A DNA stretch of 64,000 nucleotides from Streptomyces fagopyri (GTDB lineage: Bacteria; Actinomycetota; Actinomycetes; Streptomycetales; Streptomycetaceae): positions 7,812,001-7,876,000 of the forward strand of contig NZ_CP045643.1 in NCBI RefSeq assembly GCF_009498275.1, read 5' to 3'. A program made the translations under genes and the position numbers. Each line of letters begins with the position of its first letter. Position 1 is the stretch's first letter. The notes beneath the pieces are model-generated. The model had not been told where the DNA came from. It did not search any database and saw only the letters and a program-made list of their open reading frames with translations. This document shows, one piece after another, positions 52,103 to 60,579 of this stretch.

Positions 52103-52291
52103 CTACCGCCGCAGCGCGTCCATGTGGAGTGCGGCGTCGGCGGCCGCCTCGTCGGGAGCCCGGCCCTGCTCGCGGGCGGTCATGTACGCGGCGTACCACT
52201 CCCACCAGTCGTGCGCCGGGGCGGTCGCCTCGTAGAACCCGTGGTGCTCCTCCGTCTCCCGCAGGAGCGCTGCCAGTGCGGCGACGTCCAT
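52103..52291 (-). CDS. Small VOC-partner protein (62 aa)
   Basis: MDVAALAALLRETEEHHGFY, then WWEWYAAYMTAREQGRAPDE. It is helical, with aromatic residues typical of a small family found beside VOC/bleomycin-resistance genes in Streptomyces (recollection). A strong ribosome site (GGAGGAGG) lies before ATG 52291. Its usual VOC neighbour survives here only as the fragment at 52321-52473. Confidence 0.72.
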   Translation of the reverse strand: MDVAALAALLRETEEHHGFYEATAPAHDWWEWYAAYMTAREQGRAPDEAAADAALHMDALRR

Positions 52292-52320
52292 GACAACCTC
52301 CTCCGTCGTACGGGATCCCG

Positions 52321-52473
52321 TCACCGTCCGTGAGGCCGCGCCCGGACCTCCCGCGGCACCCACCCGACGCCGTCCAGGTCTCCGAACGACGCGTACGGGG
52401 CGTGACCGCGGCCTTCCGGATCCGGGCCGGCCGCCCGCTCCCGGGCGCCGGGGTCATGGACGGCGTGGACCAT
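52321..52473 (-). pseudogene. C-terminal remnant of a VOC family gene
   Basis: About 50 codons ending at TGA 52321. Its end (SFGDLDGVGWVPREVRARPH) matches the last part of the intact VOC protein at 44293-44736 (SFSDPDGNGWVLQEITTRLP), as does the upstream VHDPGARERAAGPDPEGRGH. The N-terminal two-thirds is missing, and no long frame continues upstream. An ATG at 52473 could still give a 50-aa peptide. It sits 29 bases before the 62-aa gene. Confidence 0.75.
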
Positions 52474-52873
52474 TCGCTTCCAGGCTGGTCACGGCGATCT
52501 CCCGTGTCGGACGCCCGGTGCGCTCACGACCCCTGGTGGGCGCCGTCTGCGGCCACCCGAGCGCCGGCTCCGGGTCGTCCACGGACCGGCTCACGTAGCA
52601 ATTGTCGCTTAATGGACAAGGTCCGGCGAGGCGAGATCGTCACCCCGCCGTCATGGACGGTGCCGGACGCCGCGCGTGGACCGGATCCCGCGAGACCGGC
52701 AGGCCCTGGGCGTGCCCCCTGCCCACCCCCGCCGACGCTCCGCCCGCGTGCCGTGCGTCGCGTGCCACTGGCTCGCTCCGTCTCGACGTGCGCGGGAGGC
52801 CCGGCTCGGCAGGCATGATCGCCTGGCGGATGGACACGCCCTGACCGCCCGCCCGAACTGCGGACACCGTCCC
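52474..52873. other. Intergenic stretch with an operator-like dyad
   Basis: No gene seen. TTGTC (52602-52606) is mirrored by GACAA (52615-52619) with an 8-base centre, in DNA that is less GC-rich than around it. It could be a promoter/operator for the VOC remnant and the 62-aa gene. Confidence 0.45.
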
Positions 52874-54622
52874 TCAGTGGGCGGTGCCGGTCTGCCAGGC
52901 GACGTGGTCGTCCGTCGCGATGACCATGTTCCCGTCCTCCAGTACCTTGAGCGCCGTCCCGGCGGCGCCCTGGGTGTTGCTGGCCCACAACGGCTTGGCC
53001 TGGGCGCTGTAGACCACCAGGTTGCCGTCCTCCTGGAACACGGCCGTGTTGCCCGCGCCCTGGGTCCGGCTCGCCCAACGGGCCTTTCCGGACTCGTCGT
53101 AGAGCACCAGGTTGCCGTCCGTCTGCATGATCAGCTGCGAGCGCACGGTCTTCACGGACTTCCCGACCCCGAACGTGAACGGCGGCTTCAACACCAGGGC
53201 GTCGGGCAGGTTGCTCCCGTCCGCAGAACCGCCGTCGCCCGTGCCCGCACCGGGGGTTGCGCCGGTGGCGGAGGGTGAGGGGGAGGGTGGGGGAGACGTC
53301 TTCGCCCCGGATCCGGAGGGCGCGGCCGATCCGTCGGCGGCCTGGTGGGTCCGTGCGGACGGCGTGGCCCGCGCGGACCCGGAGCCTTCGTCGCCGAAGG
53401 CGTGGACCAGGAGCAGCGCGCCGGCGGCGACGGCGACCACCGCACCCGCGCCGATGGCGGCCGTCCGCCCGCGCCGACCGTTTCGAGGTCCGTCGCCGTC
53501 CGGCCGCGGACTCGGAACGGGGCCCGGGTGGGTGAGGCCCGGGTGGGCGTCATGGGTGTCCGCCGCGTGCGGGCGCGCCAGTGGGCCGGGGCCCGCCTCC
53601 GGCGCGAGGAGGGTGACCGCGTCGGCCTCCCGGGTGCCGACCGCGGTGGCCGTCATGATCGGGGCGAGCGGCGCCGTCGCGTCCGAGAGGTCGGCCGACA
53701 CGCCGCTCCTCATGCCGCTGCCCGTGCCGCTGCCCGGTCCGGCGAAGGTCGCGGCACGTTCCCGGTCCGCCGAGGGGGTCACGGCCAATGCCCGCTGATA
53801 GGCGGGGTGGTGGACCAGATCGGCCTCGGCCTGGCAGAGCTCCACGATCCGCTGGAGGCTGGGACGCCGGGCCGGATCACCGTGCACACAGGCCGAGATG
53901 AGTCCGGCGACTCCGGACTCCACGCCGCGCAGGTCGATCTCCCCGTGCACCGAACGGTAGGACACGGCCGCGAACGACCCGTCCCCGTAGGGCGGTCGGC
54001 CGGTGACGGCGAACGCCAGAGTGGCGCCCAGGGCGAAGACGTCCGCTCCCGGACCGGCCTCGCTGCCCGTGATCGTCTCGGGGGCGATGTATCCGGGACT
54101 GCCCATCGCGCTGCCGACCTGGGTCAGGTCGGAAGGACCGCTGTTCCGGGCGATGCCGAAGTCGATCAGTTGCGGGCCGGTGGCGGAGAGAATGACGTTG
54201 TGCGGCTTGAGGTCCCGGTGCCACACACCGCGGACGTGGATGGCGTCCAGGCCCTCGGCCAGCGCGGCCAGCATGATCCGGGCCAGGTCGGCGGGGAGCG
54301 GTCCATGGTTCATGACCGCCGCGTGCAGCGTGGGCCCCGGCACGTACTCGGTGGCCAGCCAGTACGGGGGCGCGGCCAGCTCCGCGTCGATGAGTGACGC
54401 CGTGTACGCGCTGCGGACCGTGCCCAGGGTCTCCACCTCGCGCCGGAACCGGCTGAGGGCGTGTTCGTCGTGGCGGAGGTGGTCGTTGATCACTTTGACG
54501 GCGACCGGACGGCCACCCGGTGATCGTGCGAGATACACCGTCCCCATCCCGCCCTCGCCGAGCCTGCCGACCAGACGGTAGCGGCCTATGTGCGACGGAT
54601 CGGAGCCATCGAGCGAATGCAC
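52874..54622 (-). CDS. Membrane Ser/Thr protein kinase with C-terminal B-lectin-like repeats
   Basis: 582 aa. The kinase domain is N-terminal: glycine loop LGEGGMGTVYLARS (about 22), Lys43 in VAVKV, HRDLKPHN with Asp137, and DFG at 154-156. A Pro/Ser/Ala-rich linker and one membrane helix (about 405-428) lead to an outside tail with three B-lectin-type repeats, QTDGNLVLYDESGKARW and QEDGNLVVYSAQAKPLW followed by a third degenerate one. QxDxNxVxY repeats bind mannose in plant and bacterial lectins, so this kinase may sense glycans. GTG 54622 follows AGGAGG. Confidence 0.9.
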   Translation of the reverse strand: MHSLDGSDPSHIGRYRLVGRLGEGGMGTVYLARSPGGRPVAVKVINDHLRHDEHALSRFRREVETLGTVRSAYTASLIDAELAAPPYWLATEYVPGPTLHAAVMNHGPLPADLARIMLAALAEGLDAIHVRGVWHRDLKPHNVILSATGPQLIDFGIARNSGPSDLTQVGSAMGSPGYIAPETITGSEAGPGADVFALGATLAFAVTGRPPYGDGSFAAVSYRSVHGEIDLRGVESGVAGLISACVHGDPARRPSLQRIVELCQAEADLVHHPAYQRALAVTPSADRERAATFAGPGSGTGSGMRSGVSADLSDATAPLAPIMTATAVGTREADAVTLLAPEAGPGPLARPHAADTHDAHPGLTHPGPVPSPRPDGDGPRNGRRGRTAAIGAGAVVAVAAGALLLVHAFGDEGSGSARATPSARTHQAADGSAAPSGSGAKTSPPPSPSPSATGATPGAGTGDGGSADGSNLPDALVLKPPFTFGVGKSVKTVRSQLIMQTDGNLVLYDESGKARWASRTQGAGNTAVFQEDGNLVVYSAQAKPLWASNTQGAAGTALKVLEDGNMVIATDDHVAWQTGTAH

Positions 54623-55041
54623 GGGACCTGTCCTCCTGAAGTGGAACCCACAGTCACCGGATCCGCCGTGAGGCCGGCTCGGCCGGGCTCCAACTCCGTT
54701 GCCCAGTGGGGTGCGCGTACCAGTCCCTCGACGCCACGTCTGGACCGGACACCGACATAGTAGAGGGAGACGGCACCCTCGCCCCACGCGCCGCGGTGGT
54801 GCCGTCCCGTACACGCGGGCGGCCCTTCACCAAGAGGCTCGGTACACACCAAAGAGCCCCAACTCGGCAACTCCGTACGGGAGTTCTGAGACAGGCCGGG
54901 GACGGACCGCGCGGACGGGGAGCCCGCCGGGATGCGCCGCGCGGCGGTGGCCGTTCGGCAGGGACGACGGACACCGTGCTGTACGGGTTCAACTGCCCCG
55001 CGTGCCGGAGGAGAAGACGTGGCAGACGGCGCGGGCGTCGG
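54623..55041. other. Intergenic stretch, small hairpin only
   Basis: No gene supported on either strand. A perfect 6-bp hairpin AACTCC/GGAGTT lies at 54869-54885. Composition is partly lower in GC (54780-54900), which fits promoter DNA for the kinase. Confidence 0.4.
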
Positions 55042-55587
55042 TCAGCGGGCGGGGTCAGGGGCATCCAACGGCACGCGGAACACGGGTGCTCCGGGGCGCA
55101 GCAGTCCGGGTACGCCCTGCCACAGCACGGCTCCGTTCTCGCGTTCCCAGCGCGCGGTCGCCCGGGACCGGCCCCACTGCGTCACGGCCAGTACGCACAG
55201 CATGACCGGCGGCAGCACCTGATCGGACACCACGCCGATGAACACCAGCCAGCAGCCCGTGACACCCACGAATCCCGCCGTGCGCCACAGTGACAGCCGC
55301 CGTACCGCGGCCTGCGCGGCGAGCGGTTGGTCCACGCTCGGGACGGGCACGGCGGTGTCGTACGTACGGCGCAGCCGTCCCGGGAGGCGGATGCTGAGCG
55401 GCAGCAGGACCACGGACACGACAGCGACGGCGACGGATCCCACCATCAGTGTCTCGAAGCGCTGGGCCGTGTCGACGAGGGCGAGCAGCGCGACTTCGGA
55501 GAGCACCGTGCCCGCGGCCATCATCAGGGCGGACATCCGCCCCAGACGCACCACGCGTATCAGCTTGTCGCGGGCGTCACCTGTCAC
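55042..55587 (-). CDS. Four-helix membrane protein of unknown family (181 aa)
   Basis: GTG 55587 with the ribosome site GAGAGAGG. Hydrophobic segments at about 15-35, 45-65, 105-125 and 130-145, separated by Arg-rich loops (LSIRLPGRLRRTY). The cytoplasmic tail ends PGAPVFRVPLDAPD. No family recognised. It lies between the kinase and the PaiB-like gene, on the same strand as both. Confidence 0.68.
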   Translation of the reverse strand: MTGDARDKLIRVVRLGRMSALMMAAGTVLSEVALLALVDTAQRFETLMVGSVAVAVVSVVLLPLSIRLPGRLRRTYDTAVPVPSVDQPLAAQAAVRRLSLWRTAGFVGVTGCWLVFIGVVSDQVLPPVMLCVLAVTQWGRSRATARWERENGAVLWQGVPGLLRPGAPVFRVPLDAPDPAR

Positions 55588-55695
55588 CGTCGTACCTCTC
55601 TCGTCGCCGGACACCCGTACGGACAGGGGAGATCCAACTACGCGCGGAGAGCGAGGTCAATGAGCGAGAGCGCGGGGTCGGGCGCCGGCCCGCGG

Positions 55696-56373
55696 CTACC
55701 CGCCGGAGCCGTCCTGGACGGGGAGCCCGCCCTCGCCACCGCGGCGGGGACGGTGGGCCTGGACGGCGTCGGCCATGGCGTCGTCCTGGCCCTGGTCGCG
55801 GGTCCGGAGCCCGTCGACGACGCCCCTGATGTCGGCCGGGGAGCGGTTCTGGCTGAGCTTGAACTTGGCCTCGACGCGGGTGATGGAGAGTTCGATGCCG
55901 ACGATCGCGCGCAACTGGCCCTGGATGTAGGGGACCGGAGCGTCGTCGACGGACCAGGGGGTGGCGGCCGCGGCTTCGTGCTTGTCGGTGAGCCGGCGTA
56001 CCTGGTCCTCGACCCACTCGGGGTCGTCGTGGACGAGCAGGTTCCCGTGGACATGCGCGGTGATGTAGTTCCAGGTCGGAACCTGCCGGTGGTGCTCGGC
56101 CTTGGAGGGGTACCAGGTGGGTGTGACGTAGGCGTCGGGGCCGCGCACGATGACCATGGCCCGGCGGTCCGGGGGAAGCGTCCACTGCTCGTTGTTGCGG
56201 GCCATGTGCCCGATCAGGGAGCCGTGTGCCCCGGCCCCGGGATCGTAGACGAAGGGCAGCAGGGTGGCCTGGAGACCGTCCTCGGTCACGGTGATCAGGT
56301 CGGCGGCGCCATGGTGGTGCAGCAGCCGCCGGACGTTCTCGTCGGTGGGGGCGAAGTGTCGCGGAACGTACAC
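55696..56373 (-). CDS. FMN-binding negative transcriptional regulator, PaiB-like
   Basis: 225 aa. Starts MYVPRHFAPTDENVRRLLHH, a PaiB signature. Further family motifs are HGSLIGHMARNNEQW and VPTWNYITAHVHGNLLVHDD. PaiB proteins bind FMN or heme and repress protease and sporulation genes in Bacillus. GTG 56373 is chosen because the family starts there. The promoter with an internal palindrome lies at 56418-56452. Confidence 0.9.
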   Translation of the reverse strand: MYVPRHFAPTDENVRRLLHHHGAADLITVTEDGLQATLLPFVYDPGAGAHGSLIGHMARNNEQWTLPPDRRAMVIVRGPDAYVTPTWYPSKAEHHRQVPTWNYITAHVHGNLLVHDDPEWVEDQVRRLTDKHEAAAATPWSVDDAPVPYIQGQLRAIVGIELSITRVEAKFKLSQNRSPADIRGVVDGLRTRDQGQDDAMADAVQAHRPRRGGEGGLPVQDGSGG

Positions 56374-56417
56374 GGTCGGCCTTTCACGGGCAGGGGGTGG
56401 CCCGGTCTGTGGCCTGC

Positions 56418-56452
56418 CCACCGGTTGATATCGCACTAGTGCAATATGTCAT
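56418..56452 (-). promoter_or_regulatory. Promoter of the PaiB-like gene with an operator in the spacer
   Basis: Minus-strand -35-like ATGACA (56447-56452) and -10-like TATCAA (56425-56430) are 16 bases apart. The spacer is the palindrome ATATCGCACTAGTGCAATAT (56428-56447, one mismatch; core GCACTAGTGC perfect). Binding there would block RNA polymerase. Confidence 0.55.
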
Positions 56453-57030
56453 TTGAATTAGCGTAAACGTAGCAAACGGTCGCCTGTCGCGAAAGGGCCG
56501 CGGAATGGAGCGGCGGGGCGGCGAGGACACGGCGTGCGCCGCAGGCGTGCGTCTCGGTCGGGCGGTCCGGGGGCCTGTCCGGAGACCGGTCCGGCCTCCG
56601 GCCCGCAGGCCGGACCGCCGAGACGGACCCCGCCGCAGGCGCGAGCCGGCGCGCAGGTGCGTGCCCCGTTCGTGTCGTCGCTCAAGTGGGCGTCAGGGGC
56701 CCGGTTCTCCCCGCCCGCCCGACGCTTTTCCGTACACCGGGCACGACCGGCCGAGGACCCCACCCGCTGCGGCCGCCGCGGCAACGACTCCGTGCCACAC
56801 GTCATGGACACGCCCCAGTTCGGTGAACTCGTCGCGGCGGGCGTCGCGTTGGCGCTCACGGGGCCCCGGCACGGAGGCGGGGGCGGCACCGTCGGCCGGG
56901 ACGGCTTCACCCCGCGACCAGTAGATTGGGCGGTCCCCGGAAGTGCTGATGTCCACGTTCGAGTGGGCACGGTGGGGTGGGTGCGGTGCGCGAGCCGCGC
57001 CGGTCGACGACGCCGGAGAACGGGAGAGGC
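56453..57030. other. Intergenic stretch, no gene seen
   Basis: About 580 bases between the PaiB promoter and the first BlaI-type gene. Several overlapping frames on both strands lack plausible protein character. No BlaI-type TACTACA box was found upstream of the repressor at 57031, unlike the second copy at 62.9 kb. Confidence 0.4.
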
Positions 57031-57414
57031 ATGTCGGACAAACGCCAGGACGGCAGACGTCCGCACGGCGAGCTCGTCGCGGATGTGCTGGCCGTGCTGT
57101 GGGAGGCCGGCCGGCCGATGACCGCGCAGCAGGTCAACACGGCGCTGGACAGAGGGCTGGCGCGGACGACTACGGCCACCATCCTGACCCGGCTCCACGA
57201 GAAGGGCACACTGCGCCGCACCCCGTCGGGCCGGGGCTTCGCCTATGAGCCGGTGCAGGACGCGGCCGGGCTCGTCGCCGGGCGCATGCGCCGCGAACTG
57301 GAGAGCGAGCCGCGTCGTGACCTGGTGCTGCGGCGGTTCGTGTCCTCCCTGTCGGAGAACGACGAGGACACGTTGCGGCGCCTGCTTCTCGAAGCCGAGG
57401 ACGACTCCGAGTGA
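57031..57414 (+). CDS. BlaI/MecI/CopY family repressor, copy 1
   Basis: 127 aa. Winged helix with ELVADVLAVLWEAGRPMTAQ and TTTATILTRLHEKGTLRRTP, then a helical dimerisation end (FVSSLSENDEDTLRRLLLEA). BlaI proteins repress until a partner M56 membrane protease triggers cleavage. The partner starts in the stop codon (GTGA at 57411). No beta-lactamase gene is near, so the target must be something else. ATG 57031 after GGGAGAGG. Confidence 0.92.
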   Translation: MSDKRQDGRRPHGELVADVLAVLWEAGRPMTAQQVNTALDRGLARTTTATILTRLHEKGTLRRTPSGRGFAYEPVQDAAGLVAGRMRRELESEPRRDLVLRRFVSSLSENDEDTLRRLLLEAEDDSE

Positions 57415-58358
57415 CCTACGCGCTGTTCCTGGTCGCGCTGGCCCTCGCGTTTCCGTGGGGCGCCTCGGTGGCAGCCCGGCGCCTGGCCGGTGTCCTCCCG
57501 CCCCGGGAGGCGTGCTGGACGCTGACGGCCGCGGCGGTCCTGATGGCCGGCGGCACGATCGCGGCGCTGGTCGGCCTGTTCCACGTGCCGTTCCTCGCGG
57601 TACTGGAACAGGTGCCGCTCGCACGCGTCGTGGAGGTGTGGCCCGCCGCGGTTCCGATGGCCTGCGTGGCCGGTGCGGTCCTGCTCGTCCAGCTCGTGCT
57701 GCTGGTGCGGCGCTGGTTGTGGCACCGTTCGCTGCTCGCCCGCGCCTGGCGGTCGGCCGCCGAGGGGACGGGCGCGGGGGACCTGCTCGTGGTGCCGGGG
57801 AGCGAGGTGGACGCCTTCGCGCTGCCCGGCCACCGGGGACGCGGCGGCCGGATCGTGGTGACCTCGGGCATGGTGCGGGCCCTGAAGGCTGCCGAGCGCG
57901 AGGTGCTGCTGGCCCACGAGCGCGCCCACCTGTCCGGCCGCCATCACCTGCTGTCGGCCGTGGTCGACCTCGCCACGACCGTTCACCCCGCGGCGCGGAG
58001 TCTGCGGGAGTCGCTGGGCTTCCATCTCGAGCGATGGGCGGACGAGGCGGCGGCCGCCGCCGTCGGCGACCGGAAGGTGGCGGCGGCGGCCATCGCCCGG
58101 GCGGCCTTGGCCGGAGCGTCGCGGAAACGCCGTACCGGTGACGGATATCCGCTGCTGTCGGTGACCAGCGGGCCGGTGCCCCAGCGGGTCGAGGCGCTGC
58201 TCCTGCCGGCGCCCGCCGTTCCGCAGGGGGGCGCCCGGCAGGCGGGTGCCCTGGGCCTCGCGACGACGGTGGCCGTTCTGGCACTGGCGGCGCTCACCCT
58301 GGCCTACGGGCTCCACGAGTACGTGGAACACGCGGCCGTGGCCGTACGGGGAAGCTGA
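57411..58358 (+). CDS. M56/BlaR1-like membrane metalloprotease, copy 1
   Basis: 315 aa. Membrane helices near the N-terminus (about 4-21, 40-60, 80-100), a cytoplasmic or buried protease domain with the zinc motif VLLAHERAHLSGRHH (HERAH at residues 169-173), and one C-terminal helix. It has no extracellular penicillin-binding sensor domain, so the signal is not a beta-lactam through the known route. It is coupled to the repressor gene by a 4-base overlap. Confidence 0.9.
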   Translation: MTYALFLVALALAFPWGASVAARRLAGVLPPREACWTLTAAAVLMAGGTIAALVGLFHVPFLAVLEQVPLARVVEVWPAAVPMACVAGAVLLVQLVLLVRRWLWHRSLLARAWRSAAEGTGAGDLLVVPGSEVDAFALPGHRGRGGRIVVTSGMVRALKAAEREVLLAHERAHLSGRHHLLSAVVDLATTVHPAARSLRESLGFHLERWADEAAAAAVGDRKVAAAAIARAALAGASRKRRTGDGYPLLSVTSGPVPQRVEALLLPAPAVPQGGARQAGALGLATTVAVLALAALTLAYGLHEYVEHAAVAVRGS

Positions 58359-58732
58359 ACCGGAACCATCGTCCGGCGCCGGAACCATCGGTCCGGCGCC
58401 GGAACCGTCCGCCCCGCGCCGGGACTTGCCGTCCGACGCCGGGACCTGCGCTTCGCGGCCGGCGGAACGGCCCGGACGGACCGCCGGGCCGACGGCCGGG
58501 GGAGGGGTGACGGCGTTCGGCCGTGGATGAGTCCGTGCCCTCGCCCCGCCGTGGACGAGTCCGTCCTTCGCCCCGCGGCCGGCGCGTGACGGCGGGACGC
58601 GGTGCGGTCGAGGACGCAGTCGGCGCGGCCGGAGATCAGGGGGACGGCCGTGGGTGACGAGGACGACCGTGAGAGCCCGCTCGGTCGGCGGGGCGCCGGC
58701 GAGGGCGCGGACCGGTGCGGTCCTCGGCCCCG
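58359..58732. repeat. Intergenic stretch with about 20-bp imperfect repeats
   Basis: From 58360 to about 58460 a unit like CCGGAACCATCGTCCGGCG repeats about four to five times with changes. Another repeat, GTGGAYGAGTCCGT, occurs near 58522 and 58551. No gene seen. Confidence 0.6.
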
Positions 58733-59530
58733 TCAGGCCGGCAGGGCCGAGCGGCGTTCCTGGATCTGGGCGTGGGCCATGAGGCCGAACAGGGCGGCGA
58801 GCAGTACCGCGGACGAGCCGGCGGTGCCGAGGTCGAGGCCGCCCTTGGCGTGCGGTTTGGTGAGGAAGTCACCCGCGGTGGCGCCGAGCGGCCGGGTGAG
58901 GACGAAGGCGATCCAGAACAGCAGGACGTTGGGCACCGCCGGGACCTTCATCAGCGCGACGAGCACCGCGAGCAGCCCGGCGACGAACAGTGCCCCGCCG
59001 AGGTAGCCGAGGCCGGAGCTGTCGGAGAGGAAGTCGCCCATCGAGGTACCGAGCGTGTTCGAGACGAGGATCGCCGACCAGAACAGAGCCTCACCGCGGA
59101 AGGTCACGATGTCGCGGATCTGGAACGTCATCCCGCTCAGTTTCCAGGCCAGGAAGATCGCGAGAAGGACCGAGACCAGGATGGCGGCGCCTTCGGGGTA
59201 GCCCAGCCCGAGGCCCTGCGGGCCCCTTCCGAGCGACGTCGCCCCGCCCGAGAGGTACTTGGCGCCGGCGTCGCGGTTCATGAAGTCGGACATCGTGGTG
59301 CCGGCCATGCTGGTCGAGAGGATCACGGTCCAGTAGAAGAACGGGTTGTAGTGACGGGACCTGAGCTGCACCGTCAGGGTCACCACGAACACCAGGAACA
59401 GCGCGATCGTGGTCACGAAGTAGCCGAGTCCGAGGGTCTGGGCGAACAGGTCGCCCGCCGTCTCACCCAGGGTCGTCGCGGCGACTTTCATGATCCAGAA
59501 GGCCAGAGTGACCTCGGGCAGCTTCTTCAT
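58733..59530 (-). CDS. COG4705-type membrane protein with fourfold internal repeat
   Basis: 265 aa, about eight membrane segments in four pairs. The short motif LGETAGDLFAQTLGLGYF is echoed by MAGTTMSDFMNR, LGTSMGDFLSDSSGLGYL and PLGATAGDFLTKP, each at the start of a helix pair. This suggests duplication of a two-helix unit and a symmetric transporter or channel. The family is often called manganese- or stress-related only by context; function unknown. The chosen start is ATG 59530 (MKKLPEVTLAF); a GTG three bases upstream or a TTG further up is possible. Confidence 0.78.
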   Translation of the reverse strand: MKKLPEVTLAFWIMKVAATTLGETAGDLFAQTLGLGYFVTTIALFLVFVVTLTVQLRSRHYNPFFYWTVILSTSMAGTTMSDFMNRDAGAKYLSGGATSLGRGPQGLGLGYPEGAAILVSVLLAIFLAWKLSGMTFQIRDIVTFRGEALFWSAILVSNTLGTSMGDFLSDSSGLGYLGGALFVAGLLAVLVALMKVPAVPNVLLFWIAFVLTRPLGATAGDFLTKPHAKGGLDLGTAGSSAVLLAALFGLMAHAQIQERRSALPA

Positions 59531-59634
59531 CACCGATGTCGTCGACGTCAAGAGAGTGCTCCCGTCGTGCCTGGGGATTCGGCCTTCGCCGGACCCCGAC
59601 AACGTCAGGCTGGACTCGTCCGAACCGGCCCCTC

Positions 59635-59662
59635 GTGGCGGACGGTGCGCACCGTCCGCCAC
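59635..59662. terminator. Perfect 28-bp palindrome, probable terminator
   Basis: GTGGCGGACGGTGC followed directly by its exact reverse complement, with no loop. It lies 176 bases past the stop of the HTH gene at 59838 (leftward) and 105 bases before the COG4705-type start. It can fold as a cruciform and also fits a dimeric protein site. Confidence 0.55.
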
Positions 59663-59837
59663 TCCACAGGTCCCCCTCGGAAGGCGTCCCGTCCCGCTCG
59701 ATCCCATGGATCCACCCGACAGGGCGATGGCGTACGGGTGCCGGGAGGCGAAGGGGAGTCGGCCGCACGCACTCCGCCGACGCCGCGGACCCAACCCGAC
59801 GGGCGGACCTCGCGCACGAGTGGGCCCGAGAACCGGG

Positions 59838-60449
59838 TCAGTCGGCCTCTGATGTGCCGGGCGCCACCGGTGGATCGTCGCGCCGGACGAGGCGGTAGCT
59901 CTTCCGGTCGGAGTAAGCCGGCCACAGCCGGCGGCGCGCGGGGACGGCGAGGTGCTTCAACTTCCGTGGCCGTACGCTGCGCGCGGCGTTCACCAGGGCG
60001 ACCATGGCCGGGGAGGCGCCCCACAACTTGCGGTACTGGTGCGTCGAGAGGCCGGCGAGCCGGGCGGCCACCGGCCAGGTCTCACCCCGGCTGATGGCGA
60101 TGACGACCACCCTGAGCTGCGCGGCCGTGACCTTGCCGGGCAGGTGCGCTCCATGGGTGGCCGCCAGCTCACCGGCCGACGTCACGGCCGCGGCGAAAAC
60201 GGCGTCCTTCTCCAGCCAGTTGTGGAGCACCCGGTCGGGCACACCGGCCCATGTCGCGGCCGCGTCGGGGCCGAGTCCCAGGGCCGTGGCCTGCAGTACG
60301 GCGGCCATCCGCGACGCCGTCTCGTCGTGCTGGCTCGGCAGGCCGCCCAGAGGCTCGCGCAACGCGTTCTCGACCTCGTCGCGCGCGCTGAGCCATGCCA
60401 CGACGTGGGCCGCGCGCCGACCGCTGTCCGTGTCCCTTGGTTCGTACAC
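59838..60449 (-). CDS. HTH protein of unknown family, terminase-small-subunit-like repeats
   Basis: 203 aa from GTG 60449. Two helix-turn-helix-like segments, GLGPDAAATWAGVPDRVLHN (about 55-75) and ETWPVAARLAGLSTHQYRKL (about 117-137). These resemble the AAxxAGxSxxxxxxW pattern of phage terminase small subunits or transposase HTHs. The C-terminus is strongly basic (ARSVRPRKLKHLAVPARRRL). It is probably DNA-binding. No phage genes surround it, so it looks domesticated. Confidence 0.65.
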   Translation of the reverse strand: MYEPRDTDSGRRAAHVVAWLSARDEVENALREPLGGLPSQHDETASRMAAVLQATALGLGPDAAATWAGVPDRVLHNWLEKDAVFAAAVTSAGELAATHGAHLPGKVTAAQLRVVVIAISRGETWPVAARLAGLSTHQYRKLWGASPAMVALVNAARSVRPRKLKHLAVPARRRLWPAYSDRKSYRLVRRDDPPVAPGTSEAD

Positions 60450-60579
60450 CGCCCGCCCCTGCCCGCTACCCGGCCCGTGTGGGCTCCGGCCGTGAAGCCA
60501 GGCGCATCGGTGCCTTCATGAGATCGGAACCGTCGTCCCGCGCGTGCCCCGAAGTGCGTGAGTGACCGACGACGAGCGA

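Noticed and set aside
54699..55293. Plus-strand frames between the kinase and the four-helix protein
   Set aside because: No ribosome site, no conserved-looking segment; overlapping alternatives of equal length.
56458..58284. 608-aa minus-strand frame opposite the BlaI and M56 genes
   Set aside because: Pro/Arg/Ala low-complexity shadow; the plus-strand genes are clear.
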